From the NCBI RefSeq assembly GCF_003001815.1, contig NZ_PVMZ01000007.1, positions 124,001 to 188,000 of the forward strand: 64,000 nucleotides of DNA. Direction: 5' to 3'. This DNA comes from Actinoplanes italicus (GTDB lineage Bacteria > Actinomycetota > Actinomycetes > Mycobacteriales > Micromonosporaceae). Positions 16,531-24,427 of the stretch are shown here, piece by piece. The notes beneath the pieces were generated by a model. The model saw only the letters and a list, made by a program, of their open reading frames with translations, made no database searches and had not been told where the DNA came from. Each line of letters starts with the position of its first letter. Position 1 is the stretch's first letter. The translations under genes were made by a program, and so were the position numbers.

Positions 16531-17424
16531 GATCTCCAGGACGATCAGCGCCCACGGGTCGTGCCCGGCGCCGGTGGTGCTCGACCGGTACTGCCCGAAC
16601 GCGGGCATGCCGTTGGCGATCACCGGGATCAGGCGGGAACCGCGGCAGCCGCTGCCGGTGCCCTCCATCCACGCGGTGATGTCGTCGTGGCCGTGCAGCC
16701 ACAGCGCCAGCGGCGGCATCGACAGGGTGGCGTCCTCGTGCAGGAGTGTGGTGAGAGCGCGCAGGTCGTACGCCTCGAAGGCCTTGACGTAGCGACCGAG
16801 AAGCTCGCGCTGTTCCGCATCGAGGGGTTGGAAGGCGTCGCCCGCCGAAGGCGTGGCGGCCGCGAGGGTGGCACGGGCACGCTGCAGGGCACTGTTGACA
16901 CTGGCCACCGAGGTGTCGAGCAGCTCGGCGGTCTCCTGCGCCGACCAGGCCAGCACCTCCCGCAGGATCAGCACGGCCCGCTGCCGGGCCGGCAGGTGCT
17001 GCAGCGCCGCGACGAACGCCAGCCGGATCGACTCGCGGCCGGCGACCAGGTTCGCCGGATCGGAGCCCTCCGGCAGGACGCGCTCGTCGGGGACCGGGCC
17101 GACCCAGATCTGCTCCGGGTGGATCGCGCCCGGATCGGTCGCGTGGCCGGAACCGGCCGGCCCGAGGTCCATCGGGCGGACCCGGCGCTGGGCGCTGCCG
17201 GCCATGTTCAGGCACACGTTGGTGGCGATCCGGTAGAGCCAGGATCGCAGCGACGAACGTCCCTCGAACGTGTCGTGGCCGCGCCACGCCCGGATCATCG
17301 TCTCCTGGACGGCGTCCTCGGCCTCGAAGGCCGAACCCATCATCCGGTAGCAGTAGCCGATCAGCTCGGGGCGGAATCGCTCCAGCTCGGCCTCGATCGG
17401 TGGATTGGTGACGGCTTCGCTCAC
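16429..17424 (-). CDS. ECF sigma factor with SnoaL-like C-terminal domain (SigG/TIGR02960-like)
   Basis: A 331-residue sigma factor. Region 2 has YCYRMMGSAFEAEDAVQETMIRAWRG and the SLRSWLYRIATNVCL segment. Region 4 has LPARQRAVLILREVLAWSAQETAELL. A roughly 130-residue NTF2/SnoaL-like domain (from about 200) follows, as in ECF subgroups where the extra domain replaces a separate anti-sigma factor. It is divergent from an alpha/beta hydrolase gene at 17524 that is a plausible target. The 99-base gap contains a GCGGA-N7-TCCGC dyad. The 3' end overlaps the convergent STAS gene by about 100 bases. Confidence 0.85.
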   Translation of the reverse strand: MSEAVTNPPIEAELERFRPELIGYCYRMMGSAFEAEDAVQETMIRAWRGHDTFEGRSSLRSWLYRIATNVCLNMAGSAQRRVRPMDLGPAGSGHATDPGAIHPEQIWVGPVPDERVLPEGSDPANLVAGRESIRLAFVAALQHLPARQRAVLILREVLAWSAQETAELLDTSVASVNSALQRARATLAAATPSAGDAFQPLDAEQRELLGRYVKAFEAYDLRALTTLLHEDATLSMPPLALWLHGHDDITAWMEGTGSGCRGSRLIPVIANGMPAFGQYRSSTTGAGHDPWALIVLEISDGRIAAVNNFLDTARLFPLFGLPAHLPPADLP

Positions 17425-17523
17425 AGGCCGAAACCTATCGCGGAAATTTTCTCCGCGGCACCGATGAGTTTCCGGAAGGCACCGTGTCTACCCCGTGCAG
17501 ACCGAAACGATGAGGGAGTGACC

Positions 17524-18315
17524 ATGAGCTACGCCGACGTCAACGGCATCAACCTCTACTACGAGATCCAGGGTTCCGGCCGGCCGCTGATCCTGCTGCA
17601 TGGCGGTCTGGGCTCCGGCGAGATGTTCGGGGCGTCACTCGCCGCCTTCACCGCGGGGTATCAGGTGATCCTGCCCGACCTGCAGGGGCACGGGCGCACC
17701 GCGGACATCGACCGGCCGCTGGACATCGCCACGATGGCCGACGACGTGGCGGCTCTGATCGATCACCTGGGGCTGGACAAGCCGGACGTGGTCGGGTTCT
17801 CCCTCGGCGGCGGGGTCGGCCTGCACCTGGCGATCCGACACCCGGAGAAGATCGGCAAGCTGGTGTCGGCGTCGGCCGGGATCCGGCGGGGCGCCACCTA
17901 TCCGGAGATCCTGGAGCAGCAGGGCCAGGTGACGGGTGCCGCCGCGGAGTTCATGAAGGAAACGCCGATGTACGAGCTGTACCAGCGGGTGGCGCCGCGT
18001 CCCGAGGACTTCCCGCGCCTGCTCGACAAGATCGGCGAGGCGATGCAGAAGGACTTCGACCTGACCGACGAGGTCCGCGGCCTGCGGGTGCCGACACTGG
18101 TCATGGGCGCGGACGCCGACATGGTGCCGCCCAGCCACTTCGTGGAGATCTTCAACCTGCTCGACGGCGGCCTGCGCGACGGCGGCTGGACCGGCGAGGG
18201 ACGGCCGAAGGGCGGCCACGCCCTGGCGATCGTGCCCGGCACCACCCACTACGACATCATCGACTCGCCGCTGTTCGCCACGCTCGCCTTGGCGTTCCTC
18301 GCCAAGCGCGACTGA
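17524..18315 (+). CDS. alpha/beta-fold hydrolase
   Basis: A 263-residue hydrolase of the common alpha/beta fold: oxyanion HGG at about 26-28, nucleophile elbow GFSLGGG with Ser near 94, acid residue in GADADMV, and catalytic His in GTTHYD. The closest named relatives would be haloperoxidase/esterase-like enzymes; the substrate cannot be told. GGGAG precedes the ATG. The gene is divergent from an ECF sigma factor, a pairing often seen in actinobacteria, so stress-induced expression is plausible. Confidence 0.85.
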   Translation: MSYADVNGINLYYEIQGSGRPLILLHGGLGSGEMFGASLAAFTAGYQVILPDLQGHGRTADIDRPLDIATMADDVAALIDHLGLDKPDVVGFSLGGGVGLHLAIRHPEKIGKLVSASAGIRRGATYPEILEQQGQVTGAAAEFMKETPMYELYQRVAPRPEDFPRLLDKIGEAMQKDFDLTDEVRGLRVPTLVMGADADMVPPSHFVEIFNLLDGGLRDGGWTGEGRPKGGHALAIVPGTTHYDIIDSPLFATLALAFLAKRD

Positions 18316-19070
18316 TCGTCGTCCTCGCGCCCCTACCGCCAGAGCCCCCGCCGCCACGCCGCCGTCCCCGCCGTCCCCGCCGGCCACCGCCACAGCCGCC
18401 GCCACGCCCACCGCCGCCGCCGCCAGCCACCGCCACAGCCCCCGCCGCCGCGCCCACCGCCACCGCCGGCCACCGCTGCTTAGCCCACCGCCACCGCCGG
18501 CCACCGCTGCTACGCCTGCCGCCGCTGTTGCCATGCCACGCGGCCGCTCCGCCGCTCGCCCATGCCACAGAGGTTGTGAGGTTCAGCCGTCATTTCGACC
18601 CGAACCCCACAAGATCGCCGCGTGGAGTAGGCGGACACCCCGCGCCCCCGCCACCCCGCTAACGCCCCACCCCGCACCACCCACCCACGTCAGAAACCTT
18701 GCGAAGTTCAGCCGCCAACTCGACCCGAACCCCACAAGATCGCCGCCTGGAGTAGGCGGACACCCCACGCCCCGCCACCCCACTGCCGCCCCACCCACCC
18801 ACGTCAGAAACCTTGCGAAGTTCGGCCGCCAACTCGACCCGAACCCCACAAGATCGCCACGTGGGATGGGCCCTCGCCAGGCGGGCGACGAGCGGCGACG
18901 GGCAGCGGGCAGCGGCGATGGGCGGCGGACGGCGGGCAGCGGGCAGGCGGCGGCGGGCAGGCGGCGGCGGGCGGCGGGCAGGCGGCGGCGAGGTCCGCCC
19001 CGGGGGCGGCGACGGGGTCGAGTGTCGGGCCGGTTGCGGGGTGGGGCCGGATGGGTGGCGGGGGTGGGTG
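18316..19070. repeat. 755-bp repeat-rich convergent intergenic region
   Basis: No credible gene is present. 18330-18545 is a GCC/ACC-rich low-complexity tract (GCCGCCACCGCC-like). 18571-18862 holds three copies of a roughly 70-base unit. Copies start near 18572, 18697 and 18811 (spacing 125 and 114) and share TCGACCCGAACCCCACAAGA and GTAGGCGGACACCCC. 18880-18990 is a GGCGGGCAGCGG-type tract. The two halves have opposite strand bias, C-rich on the left and G-rich on the right. Open frames across the repeats on the minus strand only reflect repetition. Confidence 0.9.
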
Positions 19071-21326
19071 TCAGGCGACGTAGTCGCGCAGGTGGCGTGC
19101 GGTCAAGGTGTCCGAGGTGGAGACGAGCTCGGCGGGCGTGCCGGTGAAGGTGACCCGGCCGCCGTCGTGGCCGGCGCCCGGCCCCAGGTCGATGATCCAG
19201 TCGGCGTGGGCCATCACCGCCATGTGGTGCTCGATGACGATGACGGTGTTGCCGGTGTCGACGAGCCGGTCGAGCAGGGCCAGCAGCTGGTCGACGTCGG
19301 CCAGGTGCAGGCCGCTGGTGGGCTCGTCGAGCAGGTAGGTGGCGGTGCCACCGCCCATGTGGACGGCCAGTTTGAGACGCTGCCGCTCGCCGCCGGACAG
19401 CGTGTTGAGCGGCTGGCCGAGGGTGATGTAGCCGAGCCCGACGGCGTTGAGCCGGTCCAGCACGGCACGGGCGGCCTTTTCGGTGAAGAACTCGAGGGCC
19501 TCGCCGACCGGCATGGCCAGGACCTCGCTGATGTCGCGGCCACGCAGTTTGTAGCCGAGCACCTCGGCGGTGAAGCGGCGGCCCTCGCACTCCTCGCAGA
19601 CGCTGGCCACACCGGCCATCATGGCCAGGTCCATGTAGACCAGTCCGATGCCTTTGCAGTTCGGGCAGGCGCCCTCGGAGTTGGCGCTGAACAGGGCGGC
19701 CTTGACGCCGTTGGCCTTGGCGAACGCGGTCCGGACGGCGTCCAGCAGGCCGGTGTAGGTGGCCGGGTTGCTACGCCGGGAGCCACGGATGGCGGACTGG
19801 TCGACGACGATGACGCCGTCACGGTTGCGCAGCGAGCCGTAGATCAGTGAGCTCTTGCCGGATCCGGCCACCCCGGTGACGACGGTGAGCACCCCGGTCG
19901 GGATGTCGACGGAGACATTTCGGAGGTTATGCGTACTTGCGTTGCGAATGGGGATATTACCGGCATGAGGCCTGACCGACTCGCGAAGCGCCACCCGGTG
20001 CGAGAGATACCGCCCGGTCAGCGTGGACGACGTACGCAGATCGGCCACCGCCCCCTCGAACTGGATCCGCCCACCGGCCGGCCCGGCGCCCGGCCCGATG
20101 TCCACCACGTGATCGGCGATCGAGATCGTCTCCGGCTTGTGCTCGACGACCAGGACCGTGTTGCCCTTGTCCCGCAGTCGCAGCAGGAGCCCGTTCATCC
20201 GCTGGATGTCGTGCGGGTGCAGACCCACGGTCGGCTCGTCGAACACGTACGTGATGTCGGTGAGACTGGAGCCGAGATGGCGCACCATCTTGACCCGCTG
20301 TGCCTCGCCGCCGGACAGGGTCGCCGACTCCCGGTCCAGCGACAGGTAACCGAGCCCGATCTCCACGAGCGAGTCGAGCGTCTGCCGCAGGTTCGTCACG
20401 ACCGGCGCGACCGACGGCGCGGTGATCCCGGCCAGGAACACCGCCAGATCACTGACCTGCATGGCCGAGCACTCGGCGATGTTGCGCCCGTCGATCCGCG
20501 ACTGCAGCACGGCCGGCTTGAGGCGGGCGCCGCCGCAGTCGGGACAGGCCGCGAACGTCGCCGCCCGGTCGATGAAGGCACGGATGTGCGGCTGTACCGA
20601 CTCACGTTCCTTGGTCAGGTACATGCGCTGCACCTTCACGACGAGTCCCTCGTACGTCGTGTTGATGCCGTTGACCTTGACCTTGATCGCCGGTTTGTGC
20701 AGGAAGTCGTCGAGCTCGGCGTCGGTGAACTCCTTGATCGGCTTGTCCGGATCGAACAGTCCGGACTCGGCGAACCCGCGCACGTACCAGCCGTCGACGC
20801 TGAAGTTCGGGACCGTGATCGCACCCTCGTTGATCGACTTGGACCGGTCGACGAGCTGGTCGAGGTCGAGGGTGGACACCTTGCCGAGGCCCTCGCAGCC
20901 GGGGCACATGCCCTCGGCGTTGAACGAGTAGGCGAGCGCGCTGCCTGCGCCCGGTGTGCCGAGACGACTGAAAATGATCCGGAGCATCGTGTACGCGTCG
21001 GTGGCCGTGCCGAGCGTGGATCGGGCGTTGGCACCCATCCGCTCCTGGTCGACGACGATCGCGGCACTGAGATTGTGCAGGGCGTCGACGTCGGGACGGG
21101 CCGGGCTGCCCATGAACGACTGCAGGAACGCCGAGTACGTCTCGTTGATCATCCGCTGGGACTCCGCGGCGATGGTGCCGAACACCAGGGACGACTTTCC
21201 CGAACCGGACACCCCGGTGAAGACCGTCAGTCGCCGTTTCGGAACGTCGAGGGAAACGTCGCGGAGGTTGTTCTCCCGGGCCCCGCGGACCTGGATGACA
21301 TCGTGGCTGTCTGCGATGTGAGTCAC
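19071..21326 (-). CDS. UvrA-like ABC ATPase (short, class II UvrA)
   Basis: A 751-residue tandem ABC ATPase of the UvrA family. Walker A motifs are GVSGSGKSS (38-46) and GVAGSGKSS (about 477-485). Two LSGGE signatures (LSGGEAQRVKM, LSGGERQRLKL) and paired CxxC zinc-binding segments (CPGC, CPDC, CPNC, CEEC) are visible. Canonical UvrA is about 950 residues and carries a UvrB-binding domain, so this short form is the UvrA2/DrrC type linked to drug tolerance or special DNA damage. The true repair UvrA is expected elsewhere. No transporter or biosynthesis genes adjoin it. Confidence 0.85.
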   Translation of the reverse strand: MTHIADSHDVIQVRGARENNLRDVSLDVPKRRLTVFTGVSGSGKSSLVFGTIAAESQRMINETYSAFLQSFMGSPARPDVDALHNLSAAIVVDQERMGANARSTLGTATDAYTMLRIIFSRLGTPGAGSALAYSFNAEGMCPGCEGLGKVSTLDLDQLVDRSKSINEGAITVPNFSVDGWYVRGFAESGLFDPDKPIKEFTDAELDDFLHKPAIKVKVNGINTTYEGLVVKVQRMYLTKERESVQPHIRAFIDRAATFAACPDCGGARLKPAVLQSRIDGRNIAECSAMQVSDLAVFLAGITAPSVAPVVTNLRQTLDSLVEIGLGYLSLDRESATLSGGEAQRVKMVRHLGSSLTDITYVFDEPTVGLHPHDIQRMNGLLLRLRDKGNTVLVVEHKPETISIADHVVDIGPGAGPAGGRIQFEGAVADLRTSSTLTGRYLSHRVALRESVRPHAGNIPIRNASTHNLRNVSVDIPTGVLTVVTGVAGSGKSSLIYGSLRNRDGVIVVDQSAIRGSRRSNPATYTGLLDAVRTAFAKANGVKAALFSANSEGACPNCKGIGLVYMDLAMMAGVASVCEECEGRRFTAEVLGYKLRGRDISEVLAMPVGEALEFFTEKAARAVLDRLNAVGLGYITLGQPLNTLSGGERQRLKLAVHMGGGTATYLLDEPTSGLHLADVDQLLALLDRLVDTGNTVIVIEHHMAVMAHADWIIDLGPGAGHDGGRVTFTGTPAELVSTSDTLTARHLRDYVA

Positions 21327-21365
21327 CGGCAGACGGTAGCGCGCAATGCGGTCAGAAACCGTCCG

Positions 21366-21914
21366 TTATCCGGCGCGACGGCGGGCCCGGCGGGCCGCCA
21401 GCTCGTCACCCTCGGCCGGCTCGGCCGGAACACCGACCGGCTGCGGACCGGCGGCCGGCTCGGACGGCAGATGCGACAGCGAGCCCTGGATCTCCTTGAA
21501 CGCGCCGCCGATGGCGATGCCGAACACGCCCTGACCACCCTGCAGAAGGTCGACGACCTCCTCCGGGGACCGGCACTCGTAGACCGTCGTGCCGTCCGAG
21601 ATCAGCGTGATCTCCGCCAGGTCGTCGACCCCCCGCGAACGGAGCGTCTCGATCGCGCGCCTGATGTTCTGCAGCGAAACCCCGGCGTCCAACAGTCGTT
21701 TGACCACCTTGAGGACGACCAGATCACGGAACGAATAGAGCCGCTGGGTGCCGGAACCGGTCGCGTCCCGCACGCTCGGGACCACCAGTGTGGTCCGGGC
21801 CCAGTAGTCGAGCTGACGGTAGCTGATCCCGACCGCCTGACAGGCGGTCACTCCCCGATATCCGACTTCCCCGTCCTCGCCGACGAGAGGGCCTTCAAGA
21901 GGTTGCTCGTGCAC
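21366..21914 (-). CDS. MerR-family regulator (Rv1830-like)
   Basis: A 182-residue regulator with an N-terminal MerR helix-turn-helix (GYRGVTACQAVGISYRQL, then a wing with RLYSFRDLVVLKVVKRLLDAGVSLQNIRRA). The C-terminal 100 residues lack cysteines for metal sensing and end in a low-complexity Ala/Arg tail. GTG 21914 has GGGGAGG upstream. Its place after ftsR and the DUF151 nuclease gene matches the Rv1828-Rv1829-Rv1830 order of mycobacteria, so it is part of the conserved cluster. The target genes are not known from sequence. Confidence 0.85.
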   Translation of the reverse strand: MHEQPLEGPLVGEDGEVGYRGVTACQAVGISYRQLDYWARTTLVVPSVRDATGSGTQRLYSFRDLVVLKVVKRLLDAGVSLQNIRRAIETLRSRGVDDLAEITLISDGTTVYECRSPEEVVDLLQGGQGVFGIAIGGAFKEIQGSLSHLPSEPAAGPQPVGVPAEPAEGDELAARRARRRAG

Positions 21915-22071
21915 GCGACTACCTCCCCGCGCCCATGATCAAAATCTAGGCGGTGTGCCGGTTCACCTGGACTTCACGAGCGTATATCTCAATCACGGCC
22001 GAAACATGGAGGTAACCGCTCGACACGCCGCGCACGGACGAACGGCGCCGGTCGATGCCGCCCGGTTCATG

Positions 22072-22536
22072 TCAACCGGCGAAGTCTTCGGGACGCACCT
22101 GGTCGAGGAACTCACGGAACTTCTCGACCTCGTCCTCCTGCTCATCCGGGATGACGATACCCGCTTCGGTGAGCACTTGATCAGCGCAACGGATCGGCGC
22201 GCCGACACGCAGCGCGAGCGCGATCGAGTCACTCGGCCGCGCCGACACCCGCAGATTGTCACCGATCAACAGATCAGCGTAGAAGACGTTGTCCTTCAGC
22301 TCGGTGATCTCGACCGCCTTCAGCGGGGCCTTCAGCGCCGCCAGGATGTCGCGCAACAGGTCGTGGGTCAGCGGACGGGCCGGCTTGACACCCTGCTGCT
22401 CGTAGGCGATCGCGGTCGCCTCCACCGCGCCGATCCAGATCGGGAGATAACGGTCGCCGTCGACCTCCCGCAGCAACACGATCGGCTGGTTGCTGGGCAG
22501 CTCCACCCGGACCCCGACCACGCTCAGCTCACGCAC
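22072..22536 (-). CDS. bifunctional nuclease-family protein (DUF151, Rv1829-like)
   Basis: A 154-residue soluble protein of the DUF151 family, named after a plant nuclease with DNase and RNase activity; the bacterial role is unproven. Typical segments are NQPIVLLREVDGDRYLPIWIG, EATAIA and SARPSDSIALALRV. A longer frame reaches 22629, but GTG 22536 (VRELSVVGVRVEL) matches the family start and has GGAGG about 7 bases upstream. It sits between the two MerR genes, the conserved order of this cluster. Confidence 0.88.
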   Translation of the reverse strand: MRELSVVGVRVELPSNQPIVLLREVDGDRYLPIWIGAVEATAIAYEQQGVKPARPLTHDLLRDILAALKAPLKAVEITELKDNVFYADLLIGDNLRVSARPSDSIALALRVGAPIRCADQVLTEAGIVIPDEQEDEVEKFREFLDQVRPEDFAG

Positions 22537-22635
22537 CGCCGCCTCCGTGTCGTTATTGTCTCGGCCGCACCGCAGCCGCCCTAACCTGCACGGTACACGC
22601 ACACCGGGGGTGTCCGATCCACGCGGCATCGCCTT

Positions 22636-23376
22636 TCAGCGACCCAACTCACCCCGTAGACCCGAACGAACCAGTGCCGCGTGCAACCGCTGCGAGAGCG
22701 CCTGCAGCTCACGCGCAGTCTCGGCGGCACGAGCCCGCGCCGCCGGGTCGTGCTGACGCGCCATCGGCGCCAGCAGCTGTGTGAACAGGCCCACTTCGCG
22801 GTCCGCGCCGTTGCGGAAAGCCCGCAGGTGACGGACCTCGAGACCGTATCGAGTGAGACCCACCACGGCCTCCACGATGATCACCTGATCGGCGTCGTAC
22901 CAGCCGGGCGGACGCGCGGTGACCAGGCCGATCTGCTCCAGCTCGGCCAGCAGCGCCTCGTCCACCCCGGTCCGCTCGACCAGGTCGGCCTTCGGGATGC
23001 GGGCGTCGGCCGGGTCCTTGGCCTGCTGGGTGCCGACCGCCACCAGCGTGGGCCGCTGAGGGACGACCGGCTCCTTCTCCATCCGGTCCAGCTGCTCCCG
23101 GATCACCCGCAAGGGGAGGTACTGATCGCGCTGGGCGGTCAGCACGAACCGCAGCCGTGCCACGTCGTTCCACGAGTACTTGCGGTACCCGGAGGCGGTG
23201 CGTTGCGGGTCGACCAGACCCTCCGCCTCCAGGAACCGCAACTTCGAGATCGTGGTGTCGGGGAACTCGGTGCGCAGATGGGCCAGCACCTCCCCGATGC
23301 TCATCAGCGCACTGTCACGCCCGTCCTGAGGGCGCGAGGCCCCCGGATCACGCGCTGCCGCCCCCGACGGAGTCAC
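22636..23376 (-). CDS. ftsR: MerR-type regulator FtsR
   Basis: A 246-residue regulator with a MerR winged helix at about 25-95 (MSIGEVLAHLRTEFPDTTIS, then LRFLEAEGLV and SGYRKYSWNDVARL) and a helical effector-like C-terminal region. It matches Rv1828 of M. tuberculosis and FtsR of Corynebacterium, reported as an activator of ftsZ. It follows garA with a GTGA overlap, the same gene order as odhI-ftsR. The GTG at 23376 adds a roughly 24-residue disordered leader; an internal ATG (MSIGEV) is an alternative start. Confidence 0.85.
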   Translation of the reverse strand: MTPSGAAARDPGASRPQDGRDSALMSIGEVLAHLRTEFPDTTISKLRFLEAEGLVDPQRTASGYRKYSWNDVARLRFVLTAQRDQYLPLRVIREQLDRMEKEPVVPQRPTLVAVGTQQAKDPADARIPKADLVERTGVDEALLAELEQIGLVTARPPGWYDADQVIIVEAVVGLTRYGLEVRHLRAFRNGADREVGLFTQLLAPMARQHDPAARARAAETARELQALSQRLHAALVRSGLRGELGR

Positions 23377-23822
23377 GCCCGGCCCTCGCCCTCCGGCCGC
23401 GGACCGGCGATGAACACCAGACGGAACTTGCCGATCTGGACCTCGTCGCCGTTGCTGAGGGTCGCGGATTCGACCCTTTCCCGGTTCACGTACGTACCGT
23501 TGAGCGAGCCGACATCGCGGACGGTGAAGACACCGTTGTCGCGGTGGAACTCGGCGTGGCGGCGCGACACCGTCACGTCGTCGAGGAAGATGTCACTGTC
23601 CGGGTGCCGGCCGCTGGTCGTCACGTCGTGATCGAGGAGGAAGCGGGCCCCGGCGTTGGGCCCACGGCGCACCACCAGCAGAGCCATCCCCGGGGGGAGC
23701 GAGCCGGCCACCCGGCTCGGAACCACGTCCGTCTCGGGTCCCTCGAGCACCTCGTCAAGGGCGCCAAGGTTCAGCGTGGACGTGACGTCGAGCGGGGGGA
23801 ACTCGTCGTCTGGGCGCGTCAT
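23373..23822 (-). CDS. garA: FHA-domain regulator GarA/OdhI
   Basis: A 149-residue protein with an FHA domain (about 48-138). Key phosphothreonine-binding residues are present: G71-R72, S86 and H89 (SRRHAEF), N108-G109 (SLNGTYVNRE). In relatives it inhibits 2-oxoglutarate dehydrogenase and tunes glutamate metabolism, and is switched off when PknB/PknG phosphorylates an N-terminal ETTS motif. Here the N-terminus reads LDVTSTLNLGALDEV, so Thr14 and Thr16 are present but the twin-Thr motif is changed. It heads garA-ftsR and follows gcvH after a 209-base gap that holds a promoter candidate. Confidence 0.92.
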   Translation of the reverse strand: MTRPDDEFPPLDVTSTLNLGALDEVLEGPETDVVPSRVAGSLPPGMALLVVRRGPNAGARFLLDHDVTTSGRHPDSDIFLDDVTVSRRHAEFHRDNGVFTVRDVGSLNGTYVNRERVESATLSNGDEVQIGKFRLVFIAGPRPEGEGRA

Positions 23823-23954
23823 CGGACCACCTCACGGATCAGTTGGTCGTCGCCTCCCGGCGAGGCTGGCGACGTTGCGGCCCCGCCGAGGCCAGTTCGG
23901 CCCGACGCACGACTATCGGTTTCAAAGGAATAACAGTTCTTCGTGTGCTCCGCG

Positions 23955-23984
23955 AGCCTAGTCAGCGCCAATATCGCTGAGCAA
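23955..23984 (-). promoter_or_regulatory. candidate promoter for garA-ftsR
   Basis: On the minus strand, TTGCTC (23984-23979) is followed after 18 bases by TAGGCT (23960-23955). This fits a relaxed actinobacterial sigma-70 promoter and would give a 5' leader of about 125 bases before the garA ATG. The 209-base gap between gcvH and garA holds nothing else recognisable. Confidence 0.35.
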
Positions 23985-24031
23985 CCGGACTCGCGGGGAA
24001 CGAATGGACGGGTATGAAACCCGGTGACGCG

Positions 24032-24412
24032 TCAGCTTTCGGTCAGAGCCCGGTAGGCCGCCGCGTCCAGCAGAGCCGCCACCGACGCCGGGTCGTCCGG
24101 CGCGATCTCGACCAGCCACCCGGCCGCGTACGGCTCGCCGTTGATGATCTCCGGCTCGTCGGTGAGCGTGGCATTCCTGGCCACCACCGTGCCGGAGATC
24201 GGCGCGTAGATCTCCGAGACGCTCTTGGTCGACTCGATCTCACCGAGCGAGTCACCCGCCTGCACGACCGTGCCCTCGTCGGGCAGTTGCACGTAGACGA
24301 TGTCACCCAGCGCATCCTGCGCGAAATGGGTGATACCCACCCGCACCGGCCCGCTGCCGTCACCGGCGACCCACTCGTGCTCCGCGGTGTACCGCAGATC
24401 CTCAGGAATCAA
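24032..24412 (-). CDS. gcvH: glycine cleavage system H protein
   Basis: A 126-residue lipoyl carrier of the glycine cleavage complex. The lipoylation Lys is K63 in ESTKSVSE, and the flanking GDIVYVQLPDEG and PYAAGWLVEI are canonical. Length and start (MIPEDLRYTAEHEW) are normal. It lies 15 bases after a DUF881 gene and upstream of garA, the same place as Rv1826. The other glycine cleavage genes are not in the window. Confidence 0.95.
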   Translation of the reverse strand: MIPEDLRYTAEHEWVAGDGSGPVRVGITHFAQDALGDIVYVQLPDEGTVVQAGDSLGEIESTKSVSEIYAPISGTVVARNATLTDEPEIINGEPYAAGWLVEIAPDDPASVAALLDAAAYRALTES

Positions 24413-24427
24413 CGCTTCCTCCGTTAA

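Noticed and set aside
18583..19590. 335-residue minus-strand frame with repeated FGSSWRLNFARFLTWVG peptides
   Set aside because: Arises from the DNA repeats and the antisense strand of uvrA; spacing of 125 bases breaks the frame between copies.
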